Counted from the stretch's first letter, positions 1 to 10,279 are shown. The stretch: 60,000 bases of DNA from Polytrichum commune (GCA_950295325.1 OX485807.1:42192440-42252439), one strand, 5' to 3'. The notes: generated by a model from the letters alone, not told the origin. Numbers and translations are program-made.

Positions 1-494
1 ATTTTTCTCTTTAAATGATCACATAGACGGCTGGGGCGAAACAACTCATACACTCGTTCCTTGGAGGCAAGGGTTTAGGCATCCAACAAGGAATGAGTGT
101 ATGCATGGGTTGGTTTCCCCAAATCTCACATAGACCCTACCAAAAGTTTACTAATATGTTGAAAGCTTCTCCTTAAGTCAAATGGTGTTCATGTCGACTT
201 CAAAGTTGAAAGGGCATTCATTTCTAGGCTCTATGTAAAAACGAGTCAAGACCTGAAACAACTTATATGCATGTAGGATTACTAGACAAACTTTTGCCAT
301 GCAATTATTTCCTGAATTGTGATCGACTAAGATATCTCATTTAGGCTATTTGTGTGTTTGAGCATGTGGACTTGGAAATTTTTCTATTCTTTCAACACCG
401 TATACATGATCTCGAAACTTTGGACATGATGAACATATGTGAATGGCAATTGATACCATGCGAACCATTTGAATGCAAGACATTGCTAGTGTGA
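1..494. other. Unassigned AT-rich flank, no gene seen
   Basis: No open frame with protein character and no repeat structure that I can define. It ends where a TGTAGTAA motif marks the proposed start of the LTR that follows. Confidence 0.4.
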
Positions 495-1766
495 TGTAGT
501 AATTTACGTGTTTTGAGATTTCATGTAGTGTATTGTACGCTCATCTGTAAGCTCGATTTTTTGGCAATCGCCTGGCTTCGAAGCCCAACTCACTAAATTA
601 GTGATTAGTAATAGCAATAGTCACTCAAGGGCAATTAGCCAGTGTGAACATAGGGCAATAGCCAGTGGGCAGGCGGTTGTAACCACCATCTTCTCCTCCG
701 CTTATAGGGAGGAGGCTGGCCATTGCCAAGACAGGCTATTTTTCATTGTAGTATCAGACATAGTCTCAAAGTAGAAGCAATCAGGCTGTTAGGAGCGTTC
801 AAGCACTCAGAGATTGAGGCTTAACGATTAGCAATAGGCAATGCCGAGCGAGAGGCCGGCAGTAATGGACAGTGTGGAGAGCTGAGTGATTCAGACTCTC
901 ATGAAACTTTGATTTTGAACAGTTTGAGTAAAGTATCTTGGAAGTGCAATAGTCTTTGAAGTGGAAGTTGTTGTTGTATGGAAGTTGTCGATGAATAAAG
1001 AAGTGTTTGTCTTATTGTGGCAATAGTCTTGAGTCTGCAATTGGTTATCTACGCCAAGAGGGCGAAGAGCTGTAAGAGAAAGTCGTGACAGTATATGGCA
1101 ATAGTCTGAATGTGGCCATGGTCAAGAAAGTGGGTCCTTCAAGTCCGAAGTGAGGACAAAGGGCTATAGACATTGAGCGTAAGTATCTGGGCAACAGCCG
1201 TAGGAAGCTACAGGGAGCATTGGCAATTAGGCGAGTGAAAGGTAGAGTCTGGGAAGAGACCAGCAGGGTAGAGACAGGATAAAGGCCATAGCCAACATAG
1301 AGAGAGAGAGGGAAAGAAGACGGAAGGTCAGAGAAGGTAAGGAGTTCAAGAAAGGCCATCGCCTGTGTTATATGGCTATCGCCTACATGGATCCAGAGAG
1401 GCCATGAAGAAGAGGAGGTAAGCGATAGTCTTTAGAGCCGTTGAGTGAGACGTAGTGGGAAGAGGAAAAGGCAGACTAGGACGTAGCCTTACAAACGTCA
1501 AGTCAGAGAGAACAAGGCTCTTGAGAGGTGCATGTCCTGGAGAAAAAGTCTGAGTGTGGCTACTAGACACTACCTGGCGTAAGGCCGATGTAGGATTGTA
1601 AGGATAAAGACATACCTAGTAGCAGGCTATGAGCTGCAAAAAGACATTACCCTCTCATGAGAGAGAAGTGGTTTCTTTGGTGTGAGACATTACCGAGGGT
1701 GCATCCCTTCTAAGCTGGAAATAATCCTGAGCTTGGATCAAAGATTATCGCCTGATTTGTCGATGC

Positions 1767-1770
<4 letters not shown>

Positions 1771-1803
<33 letters not shown>
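1771..1803. repeat. (TA)n microsatellite
   Basis: About 16 uninterrupted TA dinucleotides inside the LTR. Confidence 0.9.
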
Positions 1804-1804
<1 letters not shown>

Positions 1805-1980
1805 CTTGTGTTGTTTGTGGTGATGAGTTGCCAGATAAGTGGCAGATGAAGAGGATGGTTACAGTTTTGAAAGGAATGGCCGAAAGACCGTAAGTTGAAT
1901 TAAACAGGATTAATTTGAATTTATCGCAAAGTTCAAATTCTTGTTGTGAAAGACGTTATGGCATGCAAAAGACATTACCC

Positions 1981-3013
1981 CTCGGGGAGTTCACTGCGAT
2001 AATATTAGAAAACAACGTGCGGGAAAATATAGGGTAATTTATATTCACAAAAGGAAAAACTTAGAATTTTCTTAGAAGCAATATAGGTGAGTATGTATGA
2101 TAAAATTTGTATTATAAATAATATAGGCTTGATACAAATAACGCATATTTTTAAAATATTTGTAAAAATATACTGTAGGATTAAAGGATCCTAGGTTTTT
2201 TTTAAAATAGGGTGTCCTTTGTGTTCAGAGGCGGGAAGATTTTGGATGAAAAACTACGTTGATTTAGTTGAAAAAATGGGATGAAAGATTGATGAGGGTG
2301 GCTGACGGATTAGGGTTTAGGAAAAATTGGGGGAGAACGTTGTTGGAGGATTAGGTTTTGAGAGTTTTTTTTCACCGTTTTGAGAGGTGGGGTTTGTGGT
2401 TTAGTGTTGGCGAGAGTTTTTTCTTCGATGCTCTTGACTTTCTGAGAGGTGGGGTTTGCATGCGGCCTGTGCAGGTCATTCTCTCTCTCTACTTTGAGTG
2501 GAGGTCGAATCTTCATAACGACCACACAAATCCAGCTTTGGAACTCGTGCTTGCATGTAAGTCCCATTTCACTCCCAAGTCCTGAGTTCAGACCGTCGGT
2601 TGCCATCCGTTTGTTGTTGGTGTTTTAATTGTTTTTTTTGACACTCAATACCATTGTGTTTAATTGTGCGTGTAACTTGATTGAGGAACATGGGCTGATT
2701 TTGTTGTTTGAAACTGTTTATGAACACTCTTAATGTAAAACCTTATTGTGCCTTGGATTTTGGTGACTTAGTACTTTGAATGCTCTTAAACCCTTTGGAG
2801 CAAAATCAAATAATTATAATGAACATACCTAGCTTAAAATTAGAGCTTCATCAAATTTTAAAGTAATTATAGGGTCATTTAAAAAACAAGAAATTAGCAA
2901 ATTATATAATAATACGGTACAAAAAATGAAGGATGGATAATTAAATACCCCTTGAATAAATACCCTTGTCACGCACGTGTATACATGTATACATGTCTAG
3001 TGAACTCCCCGAG
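1981..3013. mobile_element. Non-autonomous hAT-like DNA transposon, copy 1, nested in the LTR
   Basis: Terminal inverted repeats CTCGGGGAGTTCACT and its complement close both ends. The host sequence CATTACCC is duplicated exactly at 1973-1980 and 3014-3021, an 8-bp target duplication as made by hAT-superfamily transposases. A second inverted pair (AACGTGCG near the left end, CGCACGT near the right) is shared with the shorter relative at 37,456. It has no transposase. The central part (about 2,340-2,610) is less AT-rich, with an open frame on each strand and a donor-like GTAAGT; it could be a captured host fragment, but I cannot identify it. Confidence 0.8.
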
Positions 3014-3344
3014 CATTACCCCGGACTTCGGTCCTGACGAATTGCCAAGGACTACTTGCCAAGCTTTTGAGCTTCACGACGGACATATGTCGAAACCATA
3101 GAATGATAGAAAATTACCTTTTGATAGGACGGAGTCACTCACTACTGAGGAAGCACAAAAGAACCTTAAGAGTGGGAAAATAAATGGAATTAAGAAGTAA
3201 TGAAGGAAGAAAGACCCTAATATGTTATTAAAATCCTTAATCCAATGTGACATTAACCCTTATAGACACTATCTCAGTCTTCCTGGAGACTTTGTTCCCT
3301 GGGTTTTGTTGTTTTAAAGTCATAGCAAAAACTTACTACATTTT

Positions 3345-3362
3345 TGGCGCCGCTGCCGGGGA
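3345..3362 (+). other. Retrotransposon primer-binding site (tRNA-Asp type)
   Basis: TGGCGCCGCTGCCGGGGA lies four bases after the LTR end. It matches the tRNA-Asp-type primer site known from Athila/Tat elements at all but about one position. It fixes the strand of the element as plus. Confidence 0.8.
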
Positions 3363-3430
3363 AGGTTGTGGTCGTCTTTTAAGGTTAAATTGGAAAGGAA
3401 CGTAATAACAAATGGTCAACGTCAATCACA

Positions 3431-3556
3431 ATGAACACACAAAACAAAGGGAGGTTTAGAGGTCGTAGAACTAGGGATAAGGTGCAGGTAATTGAAAATC
3501 AAAACCAACACTACCCACCTACCTCCAATTCTGCCCTTCAACACTATATTCGTTAA
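3431..3556 (+). pseudogene. 5' fragment of a retrotransposon gag frame
   Basis: An ATG about 70 bases after the primer-binding site opens a 41-codon frame rich in Arg, Lys, Gln and Asn (starting MNTQNKGRFRGRR) that stops at a TAA. The position and basic composition fit the start of a gag gene. The rest of gag and pol is missing: a 98-bp minisatellite begins about 130 bp further on, so the element is truncated here. Confidence 0.45.
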
Positions 3557-3682
3557 ATTAAGATTTTTTGGGCATTTTGAGACATTCACAGAAATAAGAG
3601 CAAGGATAAATGGAACACATATTGGTGAAAGTTGTAAGATGCGAACACTTTGAAGCGGGTGTTTAGACCAAGAACCCCATTA

Positions 3683-4200
3683 ATAACTCATATTTGTGAT
3701 GGTATAGGGTGGGCAATCGAAACCTTAGACCAAATTGAAGGGGACATCTTAAAACATTCATATTAATGCACACAAAATATGAGAGCTTGTATGAATATGG
3801 TTTAGGTAGGGCAATCCAAACCATAGATCTTATTGAAGGGAAAATCTTAAAACATTCATATTAATGCACACAAAATATGAGAGCTTGTATGAATATGGTT
3901 TAGGTAGGGCAATCCAAACCATAGATCTTATTGAAGCGAAAATCTTGAAACATTCATATTAATGCACACAAAATATGAGAGCTTGTATGAATATGGTTTA
4001 GGTAGGGCAATCCAAACCATAGATCTTATTGAAGCGAAAATCTTGAAACATTCATATTAATGCACACAAAATATGAGAGCTTGTAATGTATGGTTTAGGT
4101 AGGGCACTCCAAACCATAGATCTTATTGAAGGGGAAATCTTAAAACATTCATATTAATGCACACAATAAGGCACTCCAAACCTTAGACCATATTGAAGGC
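3683..4200. repeat. 98-bp minisatellite, about five copies
   Basis: A unit starting near 'gagagcttgtatgaatatgg' recurs every 98 bp (for example at 3,781 and 3,879). The central copies differ at very few positions and the edge copies are truncated or decayed. A run of about 18 A follows at 4,228-4,245. It separates the truncated retroelement from the FCP1-like locus. Confidence 0.85.
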
Positions 4201-4352
4201 AAAATCATGTGACACTTATATTATTGCAAAAAAAAAAAAAAAAAACAAAGTATGGCACGTAAAATGTATAGCATGCTAACACCACACATCCATTGGATAG
4301 TGCGACCCAAAATCATATTGCCTATGGTCCAAAACCCTACGCCTACTATGGC

Positions 4353-4670
4353 CTATCTAGCCTCGGAGACTGCCTCTATCTCTTGTGCCTTTTTTTCTTT
4401 TGCCTTTTTTGCTTTTGCTTCTTTTTCTTTTGCTGCGGCTTCTTTTGCTCGCATTGCTTCAACATTCCTGAAAATCTCCGCCCCGCGACTATAGCCATTT
4501 TTGGGTTGACCGCCCTCTATAACACATTTTGGATTCCGTCGGCCGCCCGAATTATACGACGAAGAATTCGAATACGATGAAGTGGACTGTCTTGCATTTC
4601 TGGTCATGGAGTAGAAACGCTCCAACTCGACGGACACACTAGACCGCATAGGTTTACGGGTGGGAGCAAC
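4353..4670 (-). CDS. Possible 3' exon with Lys/Glu/Ala-rich coiled coil, unknown protein
   Basis: This frame is open from a good acceptor (GTGTTGCAG|GTT, exon starting at 4,670 in phase 0) to a stop. It gives about 105 residues: a Ser/Arg-rich start, a run of Ser/Tyr/Asn, then a strongly charged Lys/Glu/Ala helix over the last 35 residues that should form a coiled coil. I do not recognise a family. It lies downstream of the FCP1-like frame on the same strand and may be a terminal exon of the same transcription unit, but the FCP1 frame has its own stop. A chance open frame with simple composition is also possible. Confidence 0.35.
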   Translation of the reverse strand, partial: VAPTRKPMRSSVSVELERFYSMTRNARQSTSSYSNSSSYNSGGRRNPKCVIEGGQPKNGYSRGAEIFRNVEAMRAKEAAAKEKEAKAKKAKEKKAQEIEAVSEAR

Positions 4671-4743
4671 CTGCAACACGTGAATGCAAGAACACACGTG
4701 TTAGTTTAGGGGGGAAGACCCAAACGTGTCACACGTTCATTTT

Positions 4744-5154
4744 TTAAGTGCTGGATGATTGTAATGCGCGGATAACCATGTTTAGGGGAGGGGGGTTCAC
4801 CTTGTCACCGGGGGCGTTCCCGTCGGAGTCGGCGAGGAGGGGCAATGCGTCCCGCAAAGGAATAGGAAGGGTTCCACTCTTCATTGGCCGAGCGTCCATC
4901 CGCAGCCGCCGTTGAGGTGTACTACTGCCGCCGGGCCGAGAGGGGGACGTCCGGACGCATTTGCGATTTATGCCCTTGAGCGGCGACGGGGACGCAGATC
5001 GCCAGAAGATTTGCTTGGGTGGGGGGCTATCGACGACGCCGGCGTCAAGAGGCTCCTTGGAGTAGTCAATGGTCGACGCGGCGTCGTAGACGGTCTCGTA
5101 GAAGAAGCTCCCCAAGTCCGACTCGCTGACGATGTCAATCGAGGGCTCCAAACG
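4744..5154 (-). CDS. Possible exon of unknown protein, same strand as the FCP1-like frame
   Basis: The frame is open from an acceptor-like site (TTTTTTGCGCCAG|CGT) to a TAA and encodes about 136 residues. The first 45 are acidic and structured-looking (LEPSIDIVSESDLGSFF), the rest Pro/Ser/Arg-rich and probably disordered. Codons are GC-rich like those of the FCP1 frame and unlike the AT-rich flanks, which supports real coding. No domain is recognised. A (CA)n/(ATAC)n microsatellite lies between it and the FCP1 frame, which would fit an intron. Joining to either neighbour is unproven. Confidence 0.4.
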   Translation of the reverse strand, partial: RLEPSIDIVSESDLGSFFYETVYDAASTIDYSKEPLDAGVVDSPPPKQIFWRSASPSPLKGINRKCVRTSPSRPGGSSTPQRRLRMDARPMKSGTLPIPLRDALPLLADSDGNAPGDKVNPPPLNMVIRALQSSST

Positions 5155-5261
5155 CTGGCGCAAAAAAGGAAACGAAACAAAACCCAAGGGAGGAGGGTTT
5201 GCTAGAGCGCGTGAAAATCAAGATACATATGAAGCATATATTACACAAAATGAACGGGCGC

Positions 5262-5332
5262 GCGCGCACACACACACACACACATACATATATAGATACA
5301 TACATACATACATACATACACATACAAACACA
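5262..5332. repeat. (CA)n and (ATAC)n compound microsatellite
   Basis: About eight CA followed by runs of ATAC and ACACATAC, between two possible exons on the minus strand. Confidence 0.85.
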
Positions 5333-5341
5333 CGTAGTGTC

Positions 5342-6088
5342 TCAAATGAGCTTGTTAAATTTCACGTGAGATAACAACTCTCTGTACAAATGGTCTCGTG
5401 GATCCAAGTATCTCTCGCCTATCGGATTGTTCCTAACAAAATTGTTTACGGGCAGTCCGCTTCCGCAGAGCGCCTGGAGGTATTTACCAAGGTCTAACAA
5501 AAATCGGTCCTGGACCTTCTCGACCGTCCAGGTAGGGCAAACTATGAGGTTGGCCGTCGGGTTCAACATGTTCTTTGCGGCGCTGTCGTCCACCATGAGC
5601 GTGTTCTCGCGGGTGGGGCGGACGTCGTAGGGGACGCCTATCAAGGACGGTCGCTGGTCCCAAAAAATGGGCTTCAAGACCTTGAGATATTGGGGGGAAG
5701 CGGGGTTGTTTGGTTTTTTGACGACTTTGCCGTCCGGTGTGTACAATATTCTACAGGCTTCCTGTGCTAGGACCATGCAGGGGGGCTCGATGCCCTTGAA
5801 GATGAACTCCACGACGGCATTGGTGTTCTCGGCCGTCATGGAGCTCCAAACGACCACCCACCATCGTTGTTGGGCCATCTGGAGGAAGGTCCGAAGCCAC
5901 GGGCGGAGGTGAACTAGCTTGCTCTTTATGAACGTGGGCGGGCTGTCGTAATTCGAGTCCTCGGGCTTGCAAAAGGGCACCGTGGGGGTCCTCGGGCAAT
6001 GAACGCATTGGACGAGGACCCCGTTCAGGTCTAACACCAGGAATCGTTTCTTCGGCCGCGGGGGCGGGGCGGGTAAAATCGGGGGCAC
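5342..6088 (-). CDS. FCP1/NIF-like HAD-family phosphatase domain protein
   Basis: The 248-residue frame matches the FCP1 homology (NLI-interacting factor-like) phosphatase domain from the HAD superfamily. These enzymes remove phosphate from Ser/Thr, classically of the RNA polymerase II tail. Motif I is FLVLDLNGVLV (Asp20), motif II VVWSS (Ser82), then a Lys in YLKVLKP (136-139) and motif IV TLMVDDS (Asp167, Asp168). The second Asp of the canonical DxDx(T/V) is Asn22; DLNG variants occur in plant members, but loss of the general acid could lower or abolish activity. The frame has no ATG at its 5' end. It begins at a GTG and stays open upstream to about 6,195, past an acceptor-like GTATCCGCAG, so an N-terminal exon is missing or was not found. 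Coding is GC-rich. It lies 0.8 kb downstream of the ParB/methyltransferase-like gene on the same strand. Confidence 0.75.
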   Translation of the reverse strand: MPPILPAPPPRPKKRFLVLDLNGVLVQCVHCPRTPTVPFCKPEDSNYDSPPTFIKSKLVHLRPWLRTFLQMAQQRWWVVVWSSMTAENTNAVVEFIFKGIEPPCMVLAQEACRILYTPDGKVVKKPNNPASPQYLKVLKPIFWDQRPSLIGVPYDVRPTRENTLMVDDSAAKNMLNPTANLIVCPTWTVEKVQDRFLLDLGKYLQALCGSGLPVNNFVRNNPIGERYLDPRDHLYRELLSHVKFNKLI

Positions 6089-6628
6089 CGCCGCGCTGCC
6101 CTCTCTGCTCCTTGGAGAAGAGCGTCGGGGAGCCGCTACGCTATGCTCCGAGCCCTGCGGATACGATCGAGAGAAAACGGTGGGCGACTTATGTCATGCT
6201 ATGTCCAAACGAAGCATTAAAGAAACGAGTGTTCTCGGTGCAAACACAAAACCATTTGATTCATTTTGGAGGGGGTGCAACAAGGGACACAAGAGAGGCA
6301 AGAGCATACAACATACATTCAAACACAGGATACAAGTATATAGGAGTAAAAAATGGCGATTATATTGTATACAATGCTCTATGTACATCTTGATTGGGGG
6401 GAGCCGCGTTGAACGATGCGTTCAAACTAGCCTACTTCTACATCTAGCAAAAATTGAAGAGACGGGCCGCCGTGATGAAGACTTCGTCGCAAGCCGGGGG
6501 GTATGTGGACGAACGAATGGTCGGGGGGATGTGGCGAAGGGCGCGAGTGCCGGGGGGGGGGAGACGTGTACGTGAGTTTAGGGTAGCTAGGGGACACGAC
6601 CAAGGCAAGAAGACAAAGACCCAGGGAG

Positions 6629-6648
6629 TTTGGGTCGACCGACCCAAA
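6629..6648. repeat. 20-bp palindrome TTTGGGTCG-NN-CGACCCAAA, centre AC
   Basis: Perfect 9-bp arms around AC, extended to 24 bp by AG...CT. It lies between the broken ParB/methyltransferase-like gene and the FCP1-like gene. Confidence 0.95.
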
Positions 6649-6891
6649 CTGAGTGGGGTCAGTGCATTACCTCGCCTTGGTCGTGCCTTGACGACGTGGA
6701 TGCCGTCACCGCGTGCGCTGCCCCACCTCTGTCACCACCGCCTCCGACGACGACGTCAGCCGCAACCTGCTCCTACAAAGGCTGACTGTTAGGCCTTTGT
6801 CCCAACCCAACCTCCGCATGCGCATCATGCATTGGTTCATCGACTGGGTTAGGAGTAGAGGTATCACCAGGCCCTTGCGGGCCTTCAACAT

Positions 6892-7078
6892 CTAACATGG
6901 GCTCGTCCACTGGGGTCTGATCGGGGACGGGGTTTGGGTCGGCCGACCCAAACCCTGCTGCTTGACGAGCGTCGCTCTGGGACGCTGCAACGTCGGCACT
7001 GTTTGGGTCGGACGACCCAAACATGTGGGGGTCGTCCCGATGGTGGTGTGGGGCGAGAGGATGGGAGGCCGGAGCGGC
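6892..7078 (-). pseudogene. 3' end of the ParB/methyltransferase-like gene, beyond solo LTR A
   Basis: When solo LTR A and one copy of its GGGGG target duplication are removed, the upstream frame continues in phase as Pro/Arg/Thr-rich sequence to a stop at 6,892. Another frame of the same stretch reads more like an acidic disordered tail (it includes DEPMLDV and DEPMHD) and runs on to 6,773. One base may therefore have been lost or gained in the C-tract at the insertion site. Two palindromes lie inside, at 6,933-6,952 (centre GC) and 7,002-7,021 (centre GA). In one frame they read Phe-Gly-Ser-x-Asp-Pro-Asn, so they may be translated. Confidence 0.45.
6933..7021. repeat. Two palindromes of the TTTGGGTCG-NN-CGACCCAAA family
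   Basis: Copies at 6,933-6,952 (centre GC, flanked GG...CC) and 7,002-7,021 (centre GA, flanked TG...CA). Both stay palindromic out to 24 bp although the outermost bases differ. Confidence 0.95.
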
Positions 7079-7083
7079 GGGGG

Positions 7084-8057
7084 TGTCGCAACCCTTGCTA
7101 GCCCCCCTTCACAATCTTGCCAATTTTCAATTCTAGCAAAGGTTACGAGCGCTAACCATTCGCATTCCGCCATGCTAATGATTAGCTCCTCCTACCCCGG
7201 ACCTTATAGTTCATAGGAGGGAACCAACCCTCCTACTTTGCTTTCGGGACTCACCCCTTAATCGGTAACCCATTCCTAGATGTGGACTTCCATCCATGGA
7301 AGTCCAATCCCATGTTGATCATCGCATTGCCGGAGCAACACTACAACAACCCGAACCATACTAGGCAACTATGGCCTCACAATGGGCCAATGCCCATGGA
7401 AGCCTTGCCGTTCGGCCTCGGGTGGGTGAGGCCACACCACCTCACCCATATAAGCCTCTAGGACTCTACGCGGGGCCCCTACCCCACCGTCAACCAACCT
7501 CTTGTCTCTCCACCAAGAGTTGGGGCCAAGTGGACATTTTCCTTTAGCTGCTGGGCCTAGAACCCCCCTAGCAGCTTCAGACCATCATAACTTCCTTGTA
7601 TGATGTCTGATACTAACATTTGACCACTCTTGCTTTATCTACGCTTCACGTAGATGCCGATGAACTCCTCACTTGCCCCATTCGGGCAAGTCTTGAGGAA
7701 GTTATGCCTGTTTGAACCTTGGCAGTCCCGGGAATCACTCCCAGGCACTGCTGTACCAGGGCGCTGTCCCGGGACAGCGCCCCACTCAAATGGCCATAAC
7801 TCCTAGCTCACACCTCCGATTGAGGTGTTCTTGAGCATTCTAGAATCACCACGCCATGAGCTACGCATAGCTCATGGCCTTACCCTTGTGCCTCCTAGTC
7901 TCCGTGGGTGGGAGGCGTTCCCAACGCCCGGGGCCCTCACCCACACTAGGATCACTTGGGCCCTCTCACCAACGGCGCCACAAGTCCCGGGTGTCACTCC
8001 GGGGTCCCCCTTGTGCCCATGGTGTTTCGGCCACTCCTCATGGAGAGGTGCGCGACA
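7084..8057 (+). mobile_element. Solo LTR A
   Basis: Begins TGTCGCAACCC and ends GCGCGACA, so it has TG...CA ends with a short inverted repeat, and is bounded by a GGGGG duplication on both sides. It is about 98% identical to solo LTR B. It holds no internal retrotransposon region, as expected after recombination between two LTRs. A CCATATAAGCC motif near 7,445 could be its TATA box, which would make it plus-strand. It sits inside the last exon of the minus-strand ParB/methyltransferase-like gene. ORFs inside it are not genes. Confidence 0.85.
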
Positions 8058-9112
8058 GGGGGTGCCAACGAGCTGGAAGCTCCGGGGACGCGCCAAAGGT
8101 TGGGGTCATCCACCTGCTGGACGGGCGCGTAAGGGCGGGCGTGCGGCTGCAGCAAGTGCGCGAAGCTGAAGGACTGCTGCGGCGCTGGCCGCGGGCGGAT
8201 ATCCTGTGGAGGGAAGCCTGCGGGCAAGTGAGGGAATGAACTCGGGGGAGCCATCACCAATCCCTGCGCCAGCATGCCCTGGATCACTTGCGTGATCAGG
8301 TCTGCTTGGGACGGCGGTGGGGCCATCGCCCTTTGCCGCTCCTGCTCCAACAGGAGAGCCCTCAACTCCGCGACTTCGTTGCGGACCGAGGGCTCCTCGG
8401 TGGCGGCCTTTTGCAATCGGACGCGTTGCTCCTCGTCCCGGAGCATCTTCGCGTTGGCCTCCTCCACGGTGAGGACCTCGGGTTTCACCTTCACCATCCC
8501 GGCGAACGTTGTGGGAGAGGCAGGATCCGACCTCAGCCTCTTCGCGAGCTCCATGTCGTCCTGGTCCTCGGAGCTTATGGCGATCGTCTCCTCCACCGCA
8601 TAGTCGCTGTATAATTTCTTCCCCTTCAGCATTCGCCGCTCCCTGAAGGTGGCCGTCGCGTCCCTCGAATACATGTCCTTCGCGTCGGCCACCGTGAGGA
8701 CAGGCACTAGCTTGCTCTGCGGCGTGGCAGCTCGCATGGCCTTCTTCCACTGAGGGGCCTCGGATTCTTGAGTGAATCCTGTTGCCCCTTCCTCGACCTC
8801 CCCCTCCACTTTCTCTGCTTCCTCCTCTTCCTCCCCCTCCTCCGCAACCTCGCCACCTGCTCCCATAGACGGATTGCCCGGATGCAACCCGATGAGCGGC
8901 TCTGGCAATTGAATGGGGGCCCGCATGGCGAGTTCCCCCGGGTTGATTCGCCTCGCCATATCCAAAGGATTCTCGCCCCCCTCGACGATCTCTTCAACGT
9001 AGGATCCGGGTATCCAGTCGAGGATGTCCATTCTCTTCGCCAGTGCCTTCTGGGTCCTGTAGAATTGAACATCGGTATCCTCCACATAGGAGTAGATGTT
9101 CAACCCAGACAT
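8058..9112 (-). pseudogene. Exon 3 (first part) of the ParB/methyltransferase-like gene: end of methyltransferase-like domain and acidic coiled-coil tail
   Basis: The exon starts after GGATTGTACAG|ATG in phase 0. Joined to exon 2 it continues ...GSKPVFAAM + MSGLNIYSYVED..., which resembles the glycine-rich motif I and following acidic residue of DNA methyltransferases. After about 60 residues the chain becomes low-complexity: a Glu-rich block (EEGEEEEEAEKVEGEVEEG), a Lys-rich part, a probable coiled coil (EEQRVRLQKAATEEPSVRNEVAELRA without break, then LLLEQERQR), and a Pro/Gln-rich end. Solo LTR A interrupts it at 8,057. Codons are GC-rich. The tail has no recognised domain. Confidence 0.55.
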
Positions 9113-9193
9113 CTGTACAATCCAAATCAATAGTATTAGTATCACCAATGAAGAATAAGGAAAAACGACACCCAAAAAAACAATAATAGTTAG

Positions 9194-9284
9194 TTTGGGT
9201 CGCTCGACCCAAACTGTGCATGCCCTAGTTTGGGTCGAGCGACCCAAACCAAGCATGCCCATAGTTTGGGTCGATCGACCCAAA
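9194..9284. repeat. Three tandem palindromes in intron 2 (about 36-bp unit)
   Basis: Palindromes at 9,194-9,213 (centre CT), 9,229-9,248 (AG) and 9,265-9,284 (AT), separated by near-identical GCATGCCC spacers. The fourth unit (10,280) is split off by solo LTR B. The spacer is conserved within the cluster while the centre dinucleotide differs in each neighbour. Confidence 0.95.
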
Positions 9285-9299
9285 CCGTGCATGCCCTAG

Positions 9300-10274
9300 T
9301 GTCGCAACCCTTGCTAGCCCCCCTTGACAATCTTGCCAATTTTCAATTCTAGCAAAGGTTACGAGTCGCTAACCCTTCGCATACCGCCATGCTAATGGTT
9401 AGCTCCTCCTACCCCGGACCTTATAGTTCATAGGAGGGAACCAACCCTCCTACTTTGCTTTCGGGACTCACCCCTTAATCGGTAACCCATTCCTAGATGT
9501 GGACTTCCATCCATGGAAGTCCAATCCCATGTTGATCATCGCATTGCCGGAGCAACACTACAACAACCCGAACCATACTAGGCAACTATGGCCTCACAAT
9601 GGGCCAATGCCCATGGAGGCCTTGCCGTTCGGCCTCGGGTGGGTGAGGCCACACCACCTCACCCATATAAGCCTCTAGGACTTTACACGGGGCCCCTACC
9701 CCACCGTCAACCAACCTCTTGTCTCTCCACCAAGAGTTGGGGCCAAGTGGACATTTTCCTTTAGCTGCTGGGCCTAGAACCCCCCTAGCAGCTTCAGACC
9801 ATCATAACTTCCTTGTATGATGTCTGATACTAACATTTGACCACTCTTGCTTTATCTACGCTTCACGTAGATGCCGATGAACTCCTCACTTGCCCCATTC
9901 GGGCAAGTCTTGAGGAAGTTATGCCTGTTTGAACCTTGGCAGTCCCGGGAATCACTCCCAGGCACTGCTGTACCAGGGCGCTGTCCCGGGACAGCGCCCC
10001 ACTCAAATGGCCATAACTCCTAGCTCACACCTCCGCTTGAGGTGTTCTTGAGCATTCTAGAATCACCACGCCATGAGCTACGCATAGCTCATGGCCTTAC
10101 CCTCATGCCTCCTAGTCTCCGTGGGTGGGAGGCGTTCCCAACGCCCGGGGCCCTCATCCACACTAGGATCACTTGGGCCCTCTCACCAACGGCGCCACAA
10201 GTCCCGGGTGTCACTCCGGGGTCCCCCTTGTGCCCATGGTGTTTCGGGCACTCCTCGTGGAGAGGTGCGTGACA
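9300..10274 (+). mobile_element. Solo LTR B
   Basis: Same family and orientation as solo LTR A (TGTCGCAACCC ... GCGTGACA, 975 bp), with its own target duplication CCTAG on both sides. It is therefore an independent insertion, not the partner LTR of copy A. About 15 differences separate the two. It lies in intron 2 of the ParB/methyltransferase-like gene, exactly between the third and fourth units of a palindrome cluster. Confidence 0.9.
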
Positions 10275-10279
10275 CCTAG

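Larger units (their letters stand above)
495..3340 (+). repeat. Probable 5' LTR of an Athila/Tat-like Ty3/gypsy retrotransposon, carrying a nested DNA transposon
   Basis: The right edge ends TTACTACA and is followed after four T by a primer-binding site complementary to plant tRNA-Asp, as in the Athila/Tat lineages. The left edge is placed at TGTAGTAA because it is the inverted complement of the right end (TG...CA ends). Without the nested 1,033-bp element and one copy of its target duplication the LTR is about 1.8 kb, long as is usual in this lineage. No second LTR copy is present in the window, so the left edge rests only on the inverted termini. It contains no coding region; ORFs of 60-100 codons on the minus strand look accidental. 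Confidence 0.5.

Noticed and set aside
2310-2606. 98-codon minus-strand frame inside the larger MITE
   Set aside because: No domain; could be captured host DNA but there is nothing to call a gene.
7825-8239. Plus-strand frames of 114 and 121 codons, and their twins at 10,042-10,279
   Set aside because: They mostly translate solo LTR sequence, present in both copies with frame-changing differences.
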